A DNA stretch of 64,000 bases from Thraustochytrium sp. TN22 (GCA_013306675.1 JABLUY010000154.1:29089-93088), one strand, 5' to 3'. Shown: positions 46,598 through 55,763, numbered from the stretch's first letter. Made by a program: numbers and translations. The notes: generated from the letters alone by a model not told the origin.

Positions 46598-48202
46598 GCT
46601 CGAGGCAACGTCAGGGAAGAGGTCGGTGCGAAGCTGCTTCTTGGCGATCTTGCCCATGGCATTCTTGGGGATCTCGTCGTCGAGGAAAAGCCAGGTGGTG
46701 GGGACCTTGTAGGTGGCGATGCGCTCCTTGGCCCAGGCGCGCAGGTCGGCCTCGGAGGGCGGCGAGGAGACGTCGTCGCGCAGCACGAGCACGGCGGCGA
46801 CGCGCTCGCCGTAGACCGGGTCCGGGAGGCCAAGCACGGCGAGCTCGCGGATGGCGGGGTGGTCGAGGAGCTCGCGTTCAATCTCGTTGGCCGAGACCTT
46901 GTAGCCGCCGGTCTTGATGATGTCGGCCGAGGCGCGGCCGAGGATGCGGTAGGAGTCCTTCTCTGGGTCGTAGGCGGCGATGTCGCCGGTCTTGAACCAA
47001 CCCTGGTCGTCAAAGGCCTCCGCGGTGGCGTCGGGGCGGCGCCAGTACTCCTTGAAGACGATGTCGCCGGTGATGCGGAGCTCGCCGGACTCGCCCGAGG
47101 CCGGGTCGATCTCCTCGCCGGTATCCTCGTTGACAAGGCGCACGGAGGCGCTGGGCATGGGCTTGCCGACGTAGCCCGGCAGGCGTGCCGAGACGGGCTC
47201 GAGCGGGTTGGAGAGGCCCATGCAACACTCGCTCATGCCCCAGCGCTCGAGCAGTACGTGGCCGGTAATCTCCTCCCAGCGGCGCATGATGGTGGTGGGC
47301 AGCGCGGCGGACCCGCTGACCATGAGGCGGAGGTCGCGCGCAGCCTCGGAGCAGGCGGTCTGCTCGGCGGGCGACATCTTCTCGTAGGCCTGGATGAGCT
47401 TGGCGTAGATGGTGGGCACGGCCATGAAGAGCGAGAGCGGGCCGGCCATGGCCCCCATGCGGAAGCGCTGCCAGATGCGGGCCGCGTCGGGCGCCATGAA
47501 CTCGACGCAGGCGCCCGAGTACAGCGGGACGGCCGTCATGTTGACGGCGCCGTGCACGTGGTGCAGCGGCAGCACGTTGAGCACGCGGTCGTCCTGGGTC
47601 CAGCCCCACATGGCGCGCTGGTCGTTCACCTGCGCGTCCAGGCTCAGGTGTCGCGTCACCACACCCTTGGGCCGGCCCGTCGTCCCGGACGTGTAGATGA
47701 GCATGGCGGCGCCCTCCGGGTCCCACGGCGCGCTCTCGGCCTGGCCGCTGCCCTCCTCGCCCACGAGGACGAGCTGGCGGCCCGTGCGATCCGCGAGCGC
47801 GCGCGCCTTGTCGGCCTGCGCCTCGTCCGCCACGATGAAGTTGGCGTCCGCATTTCCCACCACGAAGTCCAGCTCCGCGTCTGGGTGCGTCAGGCAAAGC
47901 GGCACGGCGCAGGCGCCGGACTGCCACGCCGCCCACTGCGCCGTGACGTAGTCCTGCCCGGGCTCGCACAGGTACGCGACGCGCTCCTGGCTCAGCAGTC
48001 CGCCTTGCGCGTCCTGCAGCCGTTTGGCCAGCGCGTCGGACCTCGTCACCAGCTCCTCGTACGTGAAGAACTCGCCTCGCTTGTTCACCACCGCGTCCCG
48101 CTCCCCGAACTGCTCCGCGCGCTCCAGCAGCGGCATGCGTCTGCCGCCGCCGCCTGCAGCCGCCGTCGCCAGCGACCTCGCGTGCAGCCGCAGCGGCCTC
48201 AT
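46595..48202 (-). CDS. ACSF3: Malonyl-CoA synthetase-type acyl-CoA synthetase (ACSF3-like), mitochondrial
   Basis: 535 residues from ATG 48202. It activates a carboxylic acid with ATP and CoA; ACSF3 uses malonate and feeds mitochondrial fatty-acid synthesis. The N-terminus MRPLRLHARSLATAAAGG is a good mitochondrial presequence. ANL-superfamily motifs: P-loop YTSGTTGRPKG (about 170-180), VLPLHHVHG, the A5 motif ERWGMSECCMG, GWFKTGDIA, and hinge/core GRASADIIKTGGYKVSANEIE. The catalytic Lys is in PKNAMGKIAKK. The ERWGMSE and GYKVSA forms are typical of malonyl-CoA synthetases. Substrate choice is inferred from family resemblance. Confidence 0.9.
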   Translation of the reverse strand: MRPLRLHARSLATAAAGGGGRRMPLLERAEQFGERDAVVNKRGEFFTYEELVTRSDALAKRLQDAQGGLLSQERVAYLCEPGQDYVTAQWAAWQSGACAVPLCLTHPDAELDFVVGNADANFIVADEAQADKARALADRTGRQLVLVGEEGSGQAESAPWDPEGAAMLIYTSGTTGRPKGVVTRHLSLDAQVNDQRAMWGWTQDDRVLNVLPLHHVHGAVNMTAVPLYSGACVEFMAPDAARIWQRFRMGAMAGPLSLFMAVPTIYAKLIQAYEKMSPAEQTACSEAARDLRLMVSGSAALPTTIMRRWEEITGHVLLERWGMSECCMGLSNPLEPVSARLPGYVGKPMPSASVRLVNEDTGEEIDPASGESGELRITGDIVFKEYWRRPDATAEAFDDQGWFKTGDIAAYDPEKDSYRILGRASADIIKTGGYKVSANEIERELLDHPAIRELAVLGLPDPVYGERVAAVLVLRDDVSSPPSEADLRAWAKERIATYKVPTTWLFLDDEIPKNAMGKIAKKQLRTDLFPDVASS

Positions 48203-48667
48203 GGTCCTCGTCTCGCGAGTCGCGCCGGCGCGTCCAGCTCGCGCCCGTCCGATTCCGGCTTGCCGGCAGAGATCTCCGATTCTTGCAGCCGCTTGCAGCC
48301 CAGCCTGTGCACGATCTTTGTCGCTCTTGTCGCGTTCAGAGTTGTGACGACCGCACCAGGGGTGTGCACTGCACAGGTGTACCCGCGCACGGGGTGTGCG
48401 CGCGCCGGCGCGTCAGAGTGCGGTTTGTGCAGGATTGCGCAGTTGTAGGGGGCTAATCGGGCTGCGCGCAAGGGCGCCATCCGCGAGCGCAAGTGGAGCC
48501 GCCGGGCCCTTCTTTTGAAGGGCCGCGCTGCCGCCTCGGGCGCCGTGGGGCGGCTTGGTTTTTGAATTCGTCGCGGCGGCGCGGCGCGCGGCGCAGATCG
48601 GCTTGGCGGCGGGCGGCGAGCGCGGCGGCGGCGGAGCGAGCGGAGGCGGCGAGCCGCGGCGGCCAGC
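48203..48667. promoter_or_regulatory. Divergent promoter region, ACSF3-like and citrate-carrier genes
   Basis: About 465 bases between divergent starts. Near 48360-48420 there are paired ggggtgtgc elements. No small gene seen. Confidence 0.5.
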
Positions 48668-49752
48668 ATGTCGAAGAAGTCGAAGGACCCCGTCGTGGCG
48701 ACGGTGAGCGGCGCGCTGGCCGGCGCGGTGGAGACCATGGTCGTCTGGCCCATGGAGTTCACCAAGACGCAGCTGCAGCTCGACAAGCAGGGCCGCTACT
48801 CGGGCATGCTCGACTGCGCGCGTCAGACCGTCAAGCAGAATGGTGCGTGAGGAATGGAGGTCTGGGGAGAGAAGAGATGAGAAGAGGCGAGACGAGGCGA
48901 AACGAGACGGGCGAGGGGTGGATCCTGGGCGCCTCGCTGGTGTTCAGGGAGGAGCGGCGCTCAACGTGCGCGGGGCCTGCGCATGGAGAAGGTGAAGGGG
49001 GGGGGGGCACGGCCGGTGGACTGGCGGGTTGACTGACTCGTGCATGCGTGTGCGCGGCGCTTGGCACAGGTGTGGCCGGCCTGTACCGCGGCCTCGTGCC
49101 GGTGGTGATTGGCAGCATCCCCAAGGCCGGCATCCGGTTCGGCGGCTTCAACTACATGCAGTCCCAGCTGCGGCTTGAGGACGGGTCGATCACGCCGCTG
49201 CGCAACCTGGCGGCTGGCATGACGGCGGGCGCTTTGGAGGCCGTGGTGGCCGTGACGCCCATCGAGACCGTCAAGACCAAGCTCATCGACGGCAACAGCG
49301 GCTTCGTGAGCGGCATCACGAAAATCGTCAAGACGGAGGGTGTGGGTGGCCTGTACAAGGGCGTTTGGGCCACGGTCGGCAAGCAGTCCAGCAATCAAGG
49401 CCTTCGCTTCATGGCCTTTGGCCAGTACAAGATCTTCATGACCCGCGATGACCCGAAGCGCGGCCTCAAGGCCTGGGAGTCGCTCATCGGTGGTATGCTC
49501 AGCGGCTGCTTCTCCACCGTCTGCAACAACCCCTTCGACATGGTCAAGTCCCGTATGCAGGGTCTCCGGGCGTCCGAGTACAACGGCTTCGTGGACTGCT
49601 TTCAGCAGGTCGTGCGTTCCGAGGGCCCGCTCGCGCTCTGGAAGGGCACGCTGCCCCGTCTGGCGCGCGTCGTGCCGGGCCAGGGCGTCATCTTCATGAG
49701 CTACGAGTCCATCTCCCAGGTTGTCGCCAACGTGCTCGGCCGCGAGGTGTAA
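48668..49752 (+). CDS. Mitochondrial tricarboxylate (citrate) carrier, SLC25A1/CTP1-like (two exons)
   Basis: 285 residues: exon 1 48668-48842, exon 2 49070-49752, with a 227-nt intron (GTGCGTGAGG ... TTGGCACAG, phase 1) that splits the codon for Gly in QNGVAGLYRG. It exchanges citrate and related acids across the inner mitochondrial membrane. Three mitochondrial-carrier repeats carry PxE/DxxKT signatures: WPMEFTKTQLQL, TPIETVKTKLI and NPFDMVKSRMQG. The second repeat's GALEAVVAVTPIETVKTKLID closely follows SLC25A1. In an oil-rich protist it could export citrate for cytosolic acetyl-CoA; that is inference. Without splicing, exon 1 ends at a TGA after 60 codons. Confidence 0.92.
48843..49069 (+). 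other. Intron of the citrate-carrier gene
   Basis: 227 nt, GT at 48843 (GTGCGTGAGG) and AG at 49069 (TTGGCACAG). Phase 1. It contains a G-run (gggggggggg) near 49000-49010 and purine-rich gagacgaggcgaaacgaga-type sequence. Confidence 0.92.
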
Positions 49753-50154
49753 GCGAAGTCGACCGTCCAAGGTCACGGTGTCTCCACGCGGCACGGAAAG
49801 GCAGCGAAGCGACGACCGCCACCGCCACCGCCGCCGCCACTACCACGACAAGGAGGCGTGGAAGAGGACGCAAGGTCCGCCAGACCGATGTGGTGCTAAC
49901 AGGCTGCAAAGCACCCGAGCGACCCGAGCGCGCGCGGCCCCCGCACGATGCAACTGGCCTCGCAACAGTGACGCTGACGATGGCCTCGTTCTTTTTAGAT
50001 GAGCATGAGCAGTTTGGTATTTTGATGCGGCGCGTGCTTGTCTGGCGCAAACTTGTGAAGCCCGACTGTGGCTGAGGAGCTCGCGCAGCCCAGCCAGCCA
50101 ACCCAAAACTCTCGCTCGTCTCTCCAGAGCACGGCCGCGCGCGCGCGCGCGCGC
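49753..50154. other. Intergenic region
   Basis: About 400 bases between two same-strand genes, with a ccaccgccgccgcc run near 49816-49838. It holds the carrier 3' end and the ZNHIT2-like promoter. No gene seen. Confidence 0.5.
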
Positions 50155-51441
50155 ATGGCCGCCTGCGGCGTCTGCGGCGGGCCGCAGGCGGCCTACCGCT
50201 GCCCGCGCTGCGAGGCGGCGTACTGCGGCGTGGCGTGCTACCGGCGGCATGGCGTCTGCGCGGAGGCCTTCTTCAAGGACAATGTGCGCGACGAGCTGAA
50301 GCTGCGCGCGGCCGAGGAGGCGCGCGAGGCGGACCTGGGCCCGCCGCGCGACGCGCAGCGCCTGCACCAGGTGGCCGCTGGCCAGGCGCAGCAGCGACTC
50401 GCGCTCGAGCGCGCCCTCAACCACCACGTCCGCGAGGACGCGCCCGACGACGGCGACGAGGAGGACGAGGCGGCGACCGGCGAGGACGCTGCGCTAGACG
50501 CGCTGGCCGATAGGCTCAAGCAGAGTCTCCAGGTGCAAGCGCTGACGGCCGAGGCCATTGAGCAGGCGCCGCTCGCCCTCCTGGAGGCGGCGCTCAGCGC
50601 GGAGGACCGCCTGCGCTTCGAGACCGAGGCTGCGGCCCTGCAGGCGCAGGGCCACGCAATCGCGCGCCCGTACGTGCCGTGGTGGACGCTGCCGCGGGCT
50701 GATTATGTGAGTGCACGGCGTGACCGCGTGCGGCCTCGGCCGCTCGTGCAGAGCGTAGGCGTGGACTCGGACGAGGAGGTTGAGCTGGCCCCGCTCGAGG
50801 CGCCCAACGTGTGGTTTGGACCGGGAGACCGCACGCCCCGCGCTGAGGTCTTTCGGCGTAGCCGGCAGCAGACGCTGGCCGATATCGGCGCGCCACCGCA
50901 CGTGCCGGCCTCGTTCAAGTTCCATGTGCTCAGCGTCGCGCTCGCTTATGTCCACGTGCTGCGGCTTTTCAATGGAGCCCTCGGTCCAGACGCTGGCGAG
51001 AATGCGCTGCGCGAGCTGGCCCTGCGGTCCAGCATCTTGCGTGGCGAGCCATTTTACCCGGAGGTGCTGGAGCAGGTGCTGCTGGACTTTTCCGCTCGGC
51101 CGGGGCTCGTGGGCCGCGCGGAGCCGGCGCCATCCGAGCGCGGGCGCGGGCGCGGGTCCGCGTCTGCGCGTGACCAGCTTCGCGTGGCGAAGCCAGGCGA
51201 GGACGAGGCGGTGGGTGCCTCTCTGTTCGCAAACCTTGAGCAGCAGCTCGTGGACGTGCGGGCGCTGTGGGAGCACCCGGACGACCTGCTCGCGGACGCT
51301 CTGCTCGACACCTGGCACTGCTTTCAGAGCGTGCGCAAGCCTTCGCGCGTCGTCAAGCAGGTCACCCGCAAGCTGTGGTTCATGGCACTCTGGGCGCAGA
51401 CGATCGACGCGCAGCAGAGAAGCCCGTTTGACAGGATCTAA
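50155..51441 (+). CDS. HIT-type zinc finger protein, ZNHIT2-like
   Basis: 428 residues from ATG 50155, following a short GC alternation; an upstream GTG frame is rejected. Residues 4-35 are a zf-HIT finger: CGVCGGPQAAYRCPRCEAAYCGVACYRRH. An acidic, helical middle follows. From about 195 comes the block ARPYVPWWTL, a conserved feature of ZNHIT2 and its relatives. A C-terminal domain includes FKFHVLSVALAYVHVLRLFNG and ADALLDTWHCFQSVRKP, then LWFMALWAQ. ZNHIT2 works with the R2TP chaperone in U5 snRNP assembly. The last 100 bases are partially copied several times downstream. Confidence 0.85.
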   Translation: MAACGVCGGPQAAYRCPRCEAAYCGVACYRRHGVCAEAFFKDNVRDELKLRAAEEAREADLGPPRDAQRLHQVAAGQAQQRLALERALNHHVREDAPDDGDEEDEAATGEDAALDALADRLKQSLQVQALTAEAIEQAPLALLEAALSAEDRLRFETEAAALQAQGHAIARPYVPWWTLPRADYVSARRDRVRPRPLVQSVGVDSDEEVELAPLEAPNVWFGPGDRTPRAEVFRRSRQQTLADIGAPPHVPASFKFHVLSVALAYVHVLRLFNGALGPDAGENALRELALRSSILRGEPFYPEVLEQVLLDFSARPGLVGRAEPAPSERGRGRGSASARDQLRVAKPGEDEAVGASLFANLEQQLVDVRALWEHPDDLLADALLDTWHCFQSVRKPSRVVKQVTRKLWFMALWAQTIDAQQRSPFDRI

Positions 51442-51579
51442 AGCAAAGCCATTGTAAATATAGGAAGCGCGCTTGCGGGTGTCTTGTCGATGACTGGGAT
51501 GGCGGTCACGAGCCTGCGAGACGCCCAAACTTTGAGTGAACTTCAGACGATCTGCTTTGCTCGACACCTGACACCGTGA

Positions 51580-52174
51580 GCGCAAGCCTTCGCGCGTAAG
51601 TCACCGTCAAGCAGGCCACGCGCAAGTTGTGGCGCTCGCTCCGGGCGCAGCCGGCCGACGCACAGCAGAGTAGCCCGTTCGGCAATACGAGATGCTCGAG
51701 GAAATGAGAGCCCTTTTTTTTCTCCTTTCCAACTACGTTCTCGAGGAGCGCTTGCAGCTCCTTGACAATGATCGGCATGGCGGCCTTGAGCTCGGCGAAC
51801 TCGCTCCGGGCGCAGCCGGCCGACGCACAGCAGAGTAGCCCGTTCGGCAATACGAGATGCGCTTGCAGCTCCTTGACAATGATCGGGATGGCGGCCTTGA
51901 GCTCGGCGAACTCGCTCCGGGCGCAGCCGGCCGACGCACAGCAGAGTAGCCCGTTCGGCAATACGAGATGCTCGAGAAAGTGAGAGCCCTTTTTTTTCTC
52001 CTTTCCAACTACGTTTTCGAGGAGCGCTTGCAGCTCCTTGACAATGATCGGCATGGCGGCCTTGAGCTCGGCGAATTCGCTCCGGGCGCAGCCGGCCGAC
52101 GCACAGCAGAGCAGCCCGTTCGGCAATACGAGATGCTTGAGGAAATGAGAGCCCTTCCTCCTCCTCCTTTCCAA
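51580..52174. repeat. Chimeric tandem repeats of the ZNHIT2-like and PC4 gene tails
   Basis: One long and several short units. At 51580-51680 lies a degenerate copy of the ZNHIT2-like CDS end (ccttcgcgcg, gtcaagcaggccac, gcgcaagttgtgg, gacgcacagcagag). Then copies of the PC4 CDS end (gcgcttgcagctccttgaca, atggcggccttgagc) appear at about 51745, 51859 and 52021. Each is followed by a short copy of the ZNHIT2-like end (gggcgcagccggccgacgca, cagcagagtagcccgttcgg). The true PC4 end follows at 52175. The 222-codon minus-strand frame here is repeat translation. Confidence 0.88.
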
Positions 52175-52627
52175 CTACTTTTTGAGGAGCGCTTGCAGCT
52201 CCTTGTCAATGACCGGTATGGCGGCCTTGAGCTTGGCGAACTGCTCCACGGTGAGCGAGATGCCCTTCTTGCCGGGCTTTTGAGCGCCATCCGCCTCGTA
52301 AAACTCGCGCAGGTCCACCAGCGGCTTGCCGCGGAACGAGCGCAGCGTCATGCGCCGCGTCGGCGCCAGCAGCACGTACGCCTCATCATTCTCGCGCTTG
52401 AGCTCCACCTGGCCGTCCGCAGCCGCTGCGGCGGGCGCCTCAGCGCCGGGCTCCGCCTTGACGTCGGCCTTTGGCCCGCCGCCGCCGCGCACGTAGTCGA
52501 GCACCGCGGTTAGGTCCTGCTGCAGCGCCGCCAGACGCGCCTCGTCCAGGCCGAGCTGCTCCACCTTGGGCCGCTTGCCAGCGGCGCCTGCTGCAGGCAC
52601 TCCCGCCTCGCCCGCCTCGCGCTTCAT
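52175..52627 (-). CDS. SUB1: Transcriptional coactivator PC4/SUB1
   Basis: 150 residues from ATG 52627; an in-frame ATG further upstream is possible. PC4 binds single-stranded DNA and helps RNA polymerase II initiation and genome stability. The conserved C-terminal domain occupies about 80-150: DEAYVLLAPTRRMTLRSFRG, GKPLVDLREFYE, GKKGISLTVEQFAKLKAAIP and the end IDKELQALLKK. Residues 1-60 are a basic/acidic extension with KRPKVEQLG. The domain is complete. Convergent with the ZNHIT2-like gene, and its final codons are amplified in the repeats on its 3' side. Confidence 0.92.
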   Translation of the reverse strand: MKREAGEAGVPAAGAAGKRPKVEQLGLDEARLAALQQDLTAVLDYVRGGGGPKADVKAEPGAEAPAAAAADGQVELKRENDEAYVLLAPTRRMTLRSFRGKPLVDLREFYEADGAQKPGKKGISLTVEQFAKLKAAIPVIDKELQALLKK

Positions 52628-53901
52628 GCTCGCTAGCTCGCGCGCGCCGCGAGAGGAAATAGTAGTACCCGGACTGCCTGTGCCGGCGGCCAGATCCTCC
52701 ATGCCATTGCCCAGGCAACACAAGCCACGTTGAGGAGCTGGGCCGGTGGGGCTCCGCTGCACTCCAGCGTCAGCTTCTGGCTTGCTCAAGACGTCGACAC
52801 GGCTGCTGGCGGCAGGCGGAGACGTTCGCCGCTGTCTGCATTCATCCATCCACACACGGGCTCCGGAGCGCACAGATTGGCTCCAGCGAGGTTGAACGAG
52901 GTCGGGCCATCAAAGTGCCAGGTTGTGTTGCGCAAGGTTGCCGCCACCGACGGCTGCCCAGTCCGGGTTACTACGCAATGGTACGCGATCGCGGAGGTGT
53001 ACGGTATACCGCCGTAGTACGCCGTCCGGGTCTACTCGTACGAATGAAGCGAGAAACCATCCAAACATGGTGCGTGCGCATCATCGCTGTTCGACGCCCA
53101 AGGTTGCCGTCATGCTGCCTGGGTCGCTGAAGAGCAGCCTCCTCGCGATGCGTCACGCTTGGCGGCTCTTTCCTTTGTCAGTGCCACGGTATCGGGCTGT
53201 GGCGTGGCGTCGCGTTACTGCATACGAACCTGCCACGCCCGCCACGGTTCTGCCAGTGCTGCTCACAAGGTGGTACCATGCCGCCGCCGACCGCCGCACT
53301 GCACGGCCCGTTCACGACGACACCACAGACAAGCTCTCCCGCCGCGCGGTCGCCGTACGCCCCTTTCTTCCCTCTCCCAGAGTCAGTCAGTCACTGGCAC
53401 CACTCCTCGACGTCGAAGCGCTCACCGCAGTCTCCCTCGCTCGTGTCGTGTCGTCCACGTGTGTGTGTCGCCGTGTCTGTGTCTCGCCCGCCGACGTACA
53501 TTCACTGCACAAGCTGCTTGCTCCAAAGCACTGCAAGCCCGCAAGCAAGGAAAGCACTGCCGCACGCCACCAACCGCCCGCCGACCTCTGCCTGCCCGGC
53601 CTGGCGCTCGCTCGCTCGCGCGCTCGCTCGCTCGCTCGCTCCGCCTCGGCCGCTGCTCTGCGAGCCCGGCAGACCTCGCGAGCCGCGCCGCTCGTGCCGG
53701 CGCCGCGCTTCCCGCCGGCGGCGCCGGTCACCGTTCACGTGCTCGGCGGCGGCGCGGGCGCGCGCGGCGCGGGCCCGCCCCGAGGCGCGCCGAGCCCGCG
53801 CGCGCGCAGCGCGTGCAGTTCGGGTTTGCGGGCGCGGCGCGCGGAGGCGCGCGGAGGACGGCGAGGAGGACGGCGAGGAGGACGGCGAGGGCGGCGGCGG
53901 C
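52628..53901. other. Long intergenic region before the RGS gene
   Basis: About 1.27 kb. The RGS frame is open back to an ATG at 53278, but that part is Arg/Pro/Ser low complexity with a different codon pattern. A ctcgctcgctcg run lies near 53608-53640. Short ggtacgcg/gtacgg echoes lie around 52970-53040. No gene that I can support. Confidence 0.5.
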
Positions 53902-54888
53902 ATGGGCGCCGCGGCGTCGGGGCCGAGGAGAGGCAGCGGGGCCAGCGGCGCGGCCTCGCTGCTGCCGGCCAGGAGGCGGCAGCGGCGCGAGAGCGAGCGC
54001 GAGGAGGCGCAGGCGGCCGCGGCGGCGGCGCGGGAGCGGCGGGAGATGGCCGAGGCCGCGAAGCGCGCGCGCGTGGCGGAGCTGGCGCGCACGGTGCGGG
54101 AGCTCGTGAACCACCTGCCGCTGAGGTACGTGCTGCGCGACCACGCGCTGCTGGCGGCCTTCCGCGCCTTCAGCAAGTCGCAACACGCGAGCGAGAACCT
54201 GCTCTTCTACCTGGCCGTGGAGAAGTTCCGCAAGCACAAGTACATGCAGCCCAACTACGACCTGCAGGCCGTGCTGGAGGAGGCCGCCGAGACGCAGCCG
54301 GCGCGCACGCCCGCCTCGAGCGTCGACACCACGCGCATGCACATGAACATGGCGCGCTCCTACCAGCTGCCCATGAGCAAGGTGGGCGCCATCATGGACG
54401 CACTCAAGATCTACGAGACCTTTCTGCAGGACGGCGCGCGCATGTGGGTGTGCGTGGCGCCTGCTGTGCTCGAAGAGATCCAGCAGGTGCTCCTGCGCGA
54501 GCCGCAGCTCACGAAGCAGTCTGTCTTCGCACGCGCCTCCGACGAGGCCTTCCAGACCATGGAGCGTGACCTCCTGCCGCGCTTCGTGGAGACCTGCACC
54601 AATGAGGCCGCGCTCGAGCGCATGGCCTATTACGCGCGAGCGCAGCGTCGCCGCCGCATCCCGGGCTCCACCCGGATCGCCATGACGATCCGGCGCAGCC
54701 GCGAGATCTTCCAGCGCCCGGCGAGTCGGCTCGCTGTGCCGCCGCCGCCGGGCCTCTCCGGCAACGCCACGGCCGCCGCGCGCCGCCCGCCGCCACCGCC
54801 ACCGCCTCCCAAGCAGGACGCCTCGCAGCTCGCGGTGGACACGCGTTCGCCCCGGGCTCGCTTCGACCCTCGCGCGACCGCGCAGTGA
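53902..54888 (+). CDS. Regulator of G-protein signalling (RGS) domain protein
   Basis: 328 residues from ATG 53902. RGS domains accelerate GTP hydrolysis by G-alpha subunits. The N-terminus MGAAASG fits N-myristoylation. Residues 25-65 are a charged helix. The RGS box runs from about 74 to 235: LRYVLRDHALLAAFRAFSKS, ASENLLFYLAVEKFRK, an insert of about 40 residues, IYETFLQDGARMWVCV, then FARASDEAFQTMERDLLPRF. The tail is Pro-rich (RRPPPPPPPP). The stop codon sits in CAGTGACG, where GTGACG could act as a donor. A candidate second exon with matching phase lies at 55515-55650. Confidence 0.85.
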   Translation: MGAAASGPRRGSGASGAASLLPARRRQRRESEREEAQAAAAAARERREMAEAAKRARVAELARTVRELVNHLPLRYVLRDHALLAAFRAFSKSQHASENLLFYLAVEKFRKHKYMQPNYDLQAVLEEAAETQPARTPASSVDTTRMHMNMARSYQLPMSKVGAIMDALKIYETFLQDGARMWVCVAPAVLEEIQQVLLREPQLTKQSVFARASDEAFQTMERDLLPRFVETCTNEAALERMAYYARAQRRRRIPGSTRIAMTIRRSREIFQRPASRLAVPPPPGLSGNATAAARRPPPPPPPPKQDASQLAVDTRSPRARFDPRATAQ

Positions 54889-55216
54889 CGTTTCCTTTCT
54901 CTGCGCGGCTCTGCGCCCCAAGGCGCTTTCATGGCCAGCTCCAACTGCTGCGCCGGCATGCAGCTGCCGCACAGGAGCTCCGCCGCGGCCGCCCGCGTCC
55001 GCGCGACCGCCTTTTTTGTTTCTTGATTCTTGATCCATGAACTTCGTGATTCCGTATGATTGCCTACACATGATTGTCTCGCCGGGCGAAGCTGCGCAAG
55101 GCCCGGCGTGCTCCTCGTCCTCGTACGTGCGCCCGTCCCGTCCCCGACGAGCGCGGCGACGGTGTCGTGGAGCCCAGCGTGCTGGCCGCCGCGAACAGCG
55201 GGCACGGCCCTCACTG
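54889..55216. other. 3' flank of the RGS gene
   Basis: About 330 bases. The plus strand has a short coding-like run around 55145-55200 (ERGDGVVEPSVLAAANSG) that I could not link to an exon boundary. Otherwise nothing seen. Confidence 0.4.
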
Positions 55217-55473
55217 TCAGTCGCGAAGCATCTGCTTTGCCTTGCGCCGCGCCTTCCAGCCCAGCACGACGCCCACGACGACTGTGCAAGCGCCGCGAGC
55301 GCGTCCGTCAGCTTGTCATGCCCTCCCTGCCTTGCCCCGTCCTCCACATGAGCAGCTCGCGCCTCTGCGCCTGTGGCCTGCGCGGGGCGCGGGGCCGCGG
55401 CTCGCGCGGCCGCGCCGCCGCACCTACCTCCTGCGCCGAAGATGACCAGCATCTGCGTCACCGTGCTCTCCAT
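55217..55473 (-). CDS. Two-exon single-pass membrane micropeptide, 36 residues
   Basis: Exon 1 55473-55428 and exon 2 55281-55217, joined across a 146-nt intron with donor GTAGGT and acceptor TTGCACAG, phase 1. The product starts MESTVTQMLVIFGAG and ends in GWKARRKAKQMLRD, with a Val/Gly-rich hydrophobic helix between, so it is a tail-like membrane peptide with a basic end. The helix followed by VLGWKARR recalls mitoregulin-type micropeptides (their VLLGW-A-R pattern), but homology is not proven. Of 36 codons, 32 end in G or C, matching the true genes. An exact copy of the recurrent 11-bp motif overlaps the stop codon. Confidence 0.6.
55282..55427 (-). other. Intron of the micropeptide gene
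   Basis: 146 nt on the minus strand, from GTAGGTGCGG to CGCTTGCACAG. Retention would give a longer Ala/Arg-rich frame without recognisable features. Confidence 0.6.
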
Positions 55474-55514
55474 GGTGCTGTGGTTTGATGGTGTTCTGCT
55501 GCTTGCTTTTGCAG

Positions 55515-55650
55515 GAGCCGGGTACAGTCGTGGCCGCGACCACGGACGCTCGAAGCGCTCGCATTGGCCAGCGAAAGTCTGGAAGACAACGAGAATGCCG
55601 ACAGCAGCTTGATGGATCTTCTGCTGGTCCTCACAAGCTCCAAGGCCTAG
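55515..55650 (+). other. Candidate terminal exon on the plus strand
   Basis: It follows a strong acceptor (gcttgcttttgcag, ending 55514). The open frame encodes 44 residues, including TLEALALASESLEDNENADS and SLMDLLLVLTSSKA, then TAG at 55648-55650. The phase (one base completing a codon) fits a donor at the RGS gene stop (CA|GTGACG at 54886). If so, the micropeptide gene would be nested in the RGS intron on the opposite strand. Confidence 0.4.
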
Positions 55651-55763
55651 CATGAAAGAAGAACATGCTTCGTTCATCAACTGTGATGTTACCCGCCAGT
55701 GGTGGCACAAAGGCTCTGCCGTGTGTGTCAGATGATGGATGCTTTTGGAAAGAGACGCGCCGC

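Noticed and set aside
51506-52174. 222-codon minus-strand frame with three PC4-like segments
   Set aside because: It begins at a non-ATG codon after the true PC4 stop and is made of tail copies. I read it as decayed duplicates, not a gene.
53278-53901. Upstream ATG giving a 536-residue RGS protein
   Set aside because: The extra 208 residues are Arg/Pro/Ser low complexity with a codon pattern unlike the RGS part. ATG 53902 gives a myristoylation-type start.
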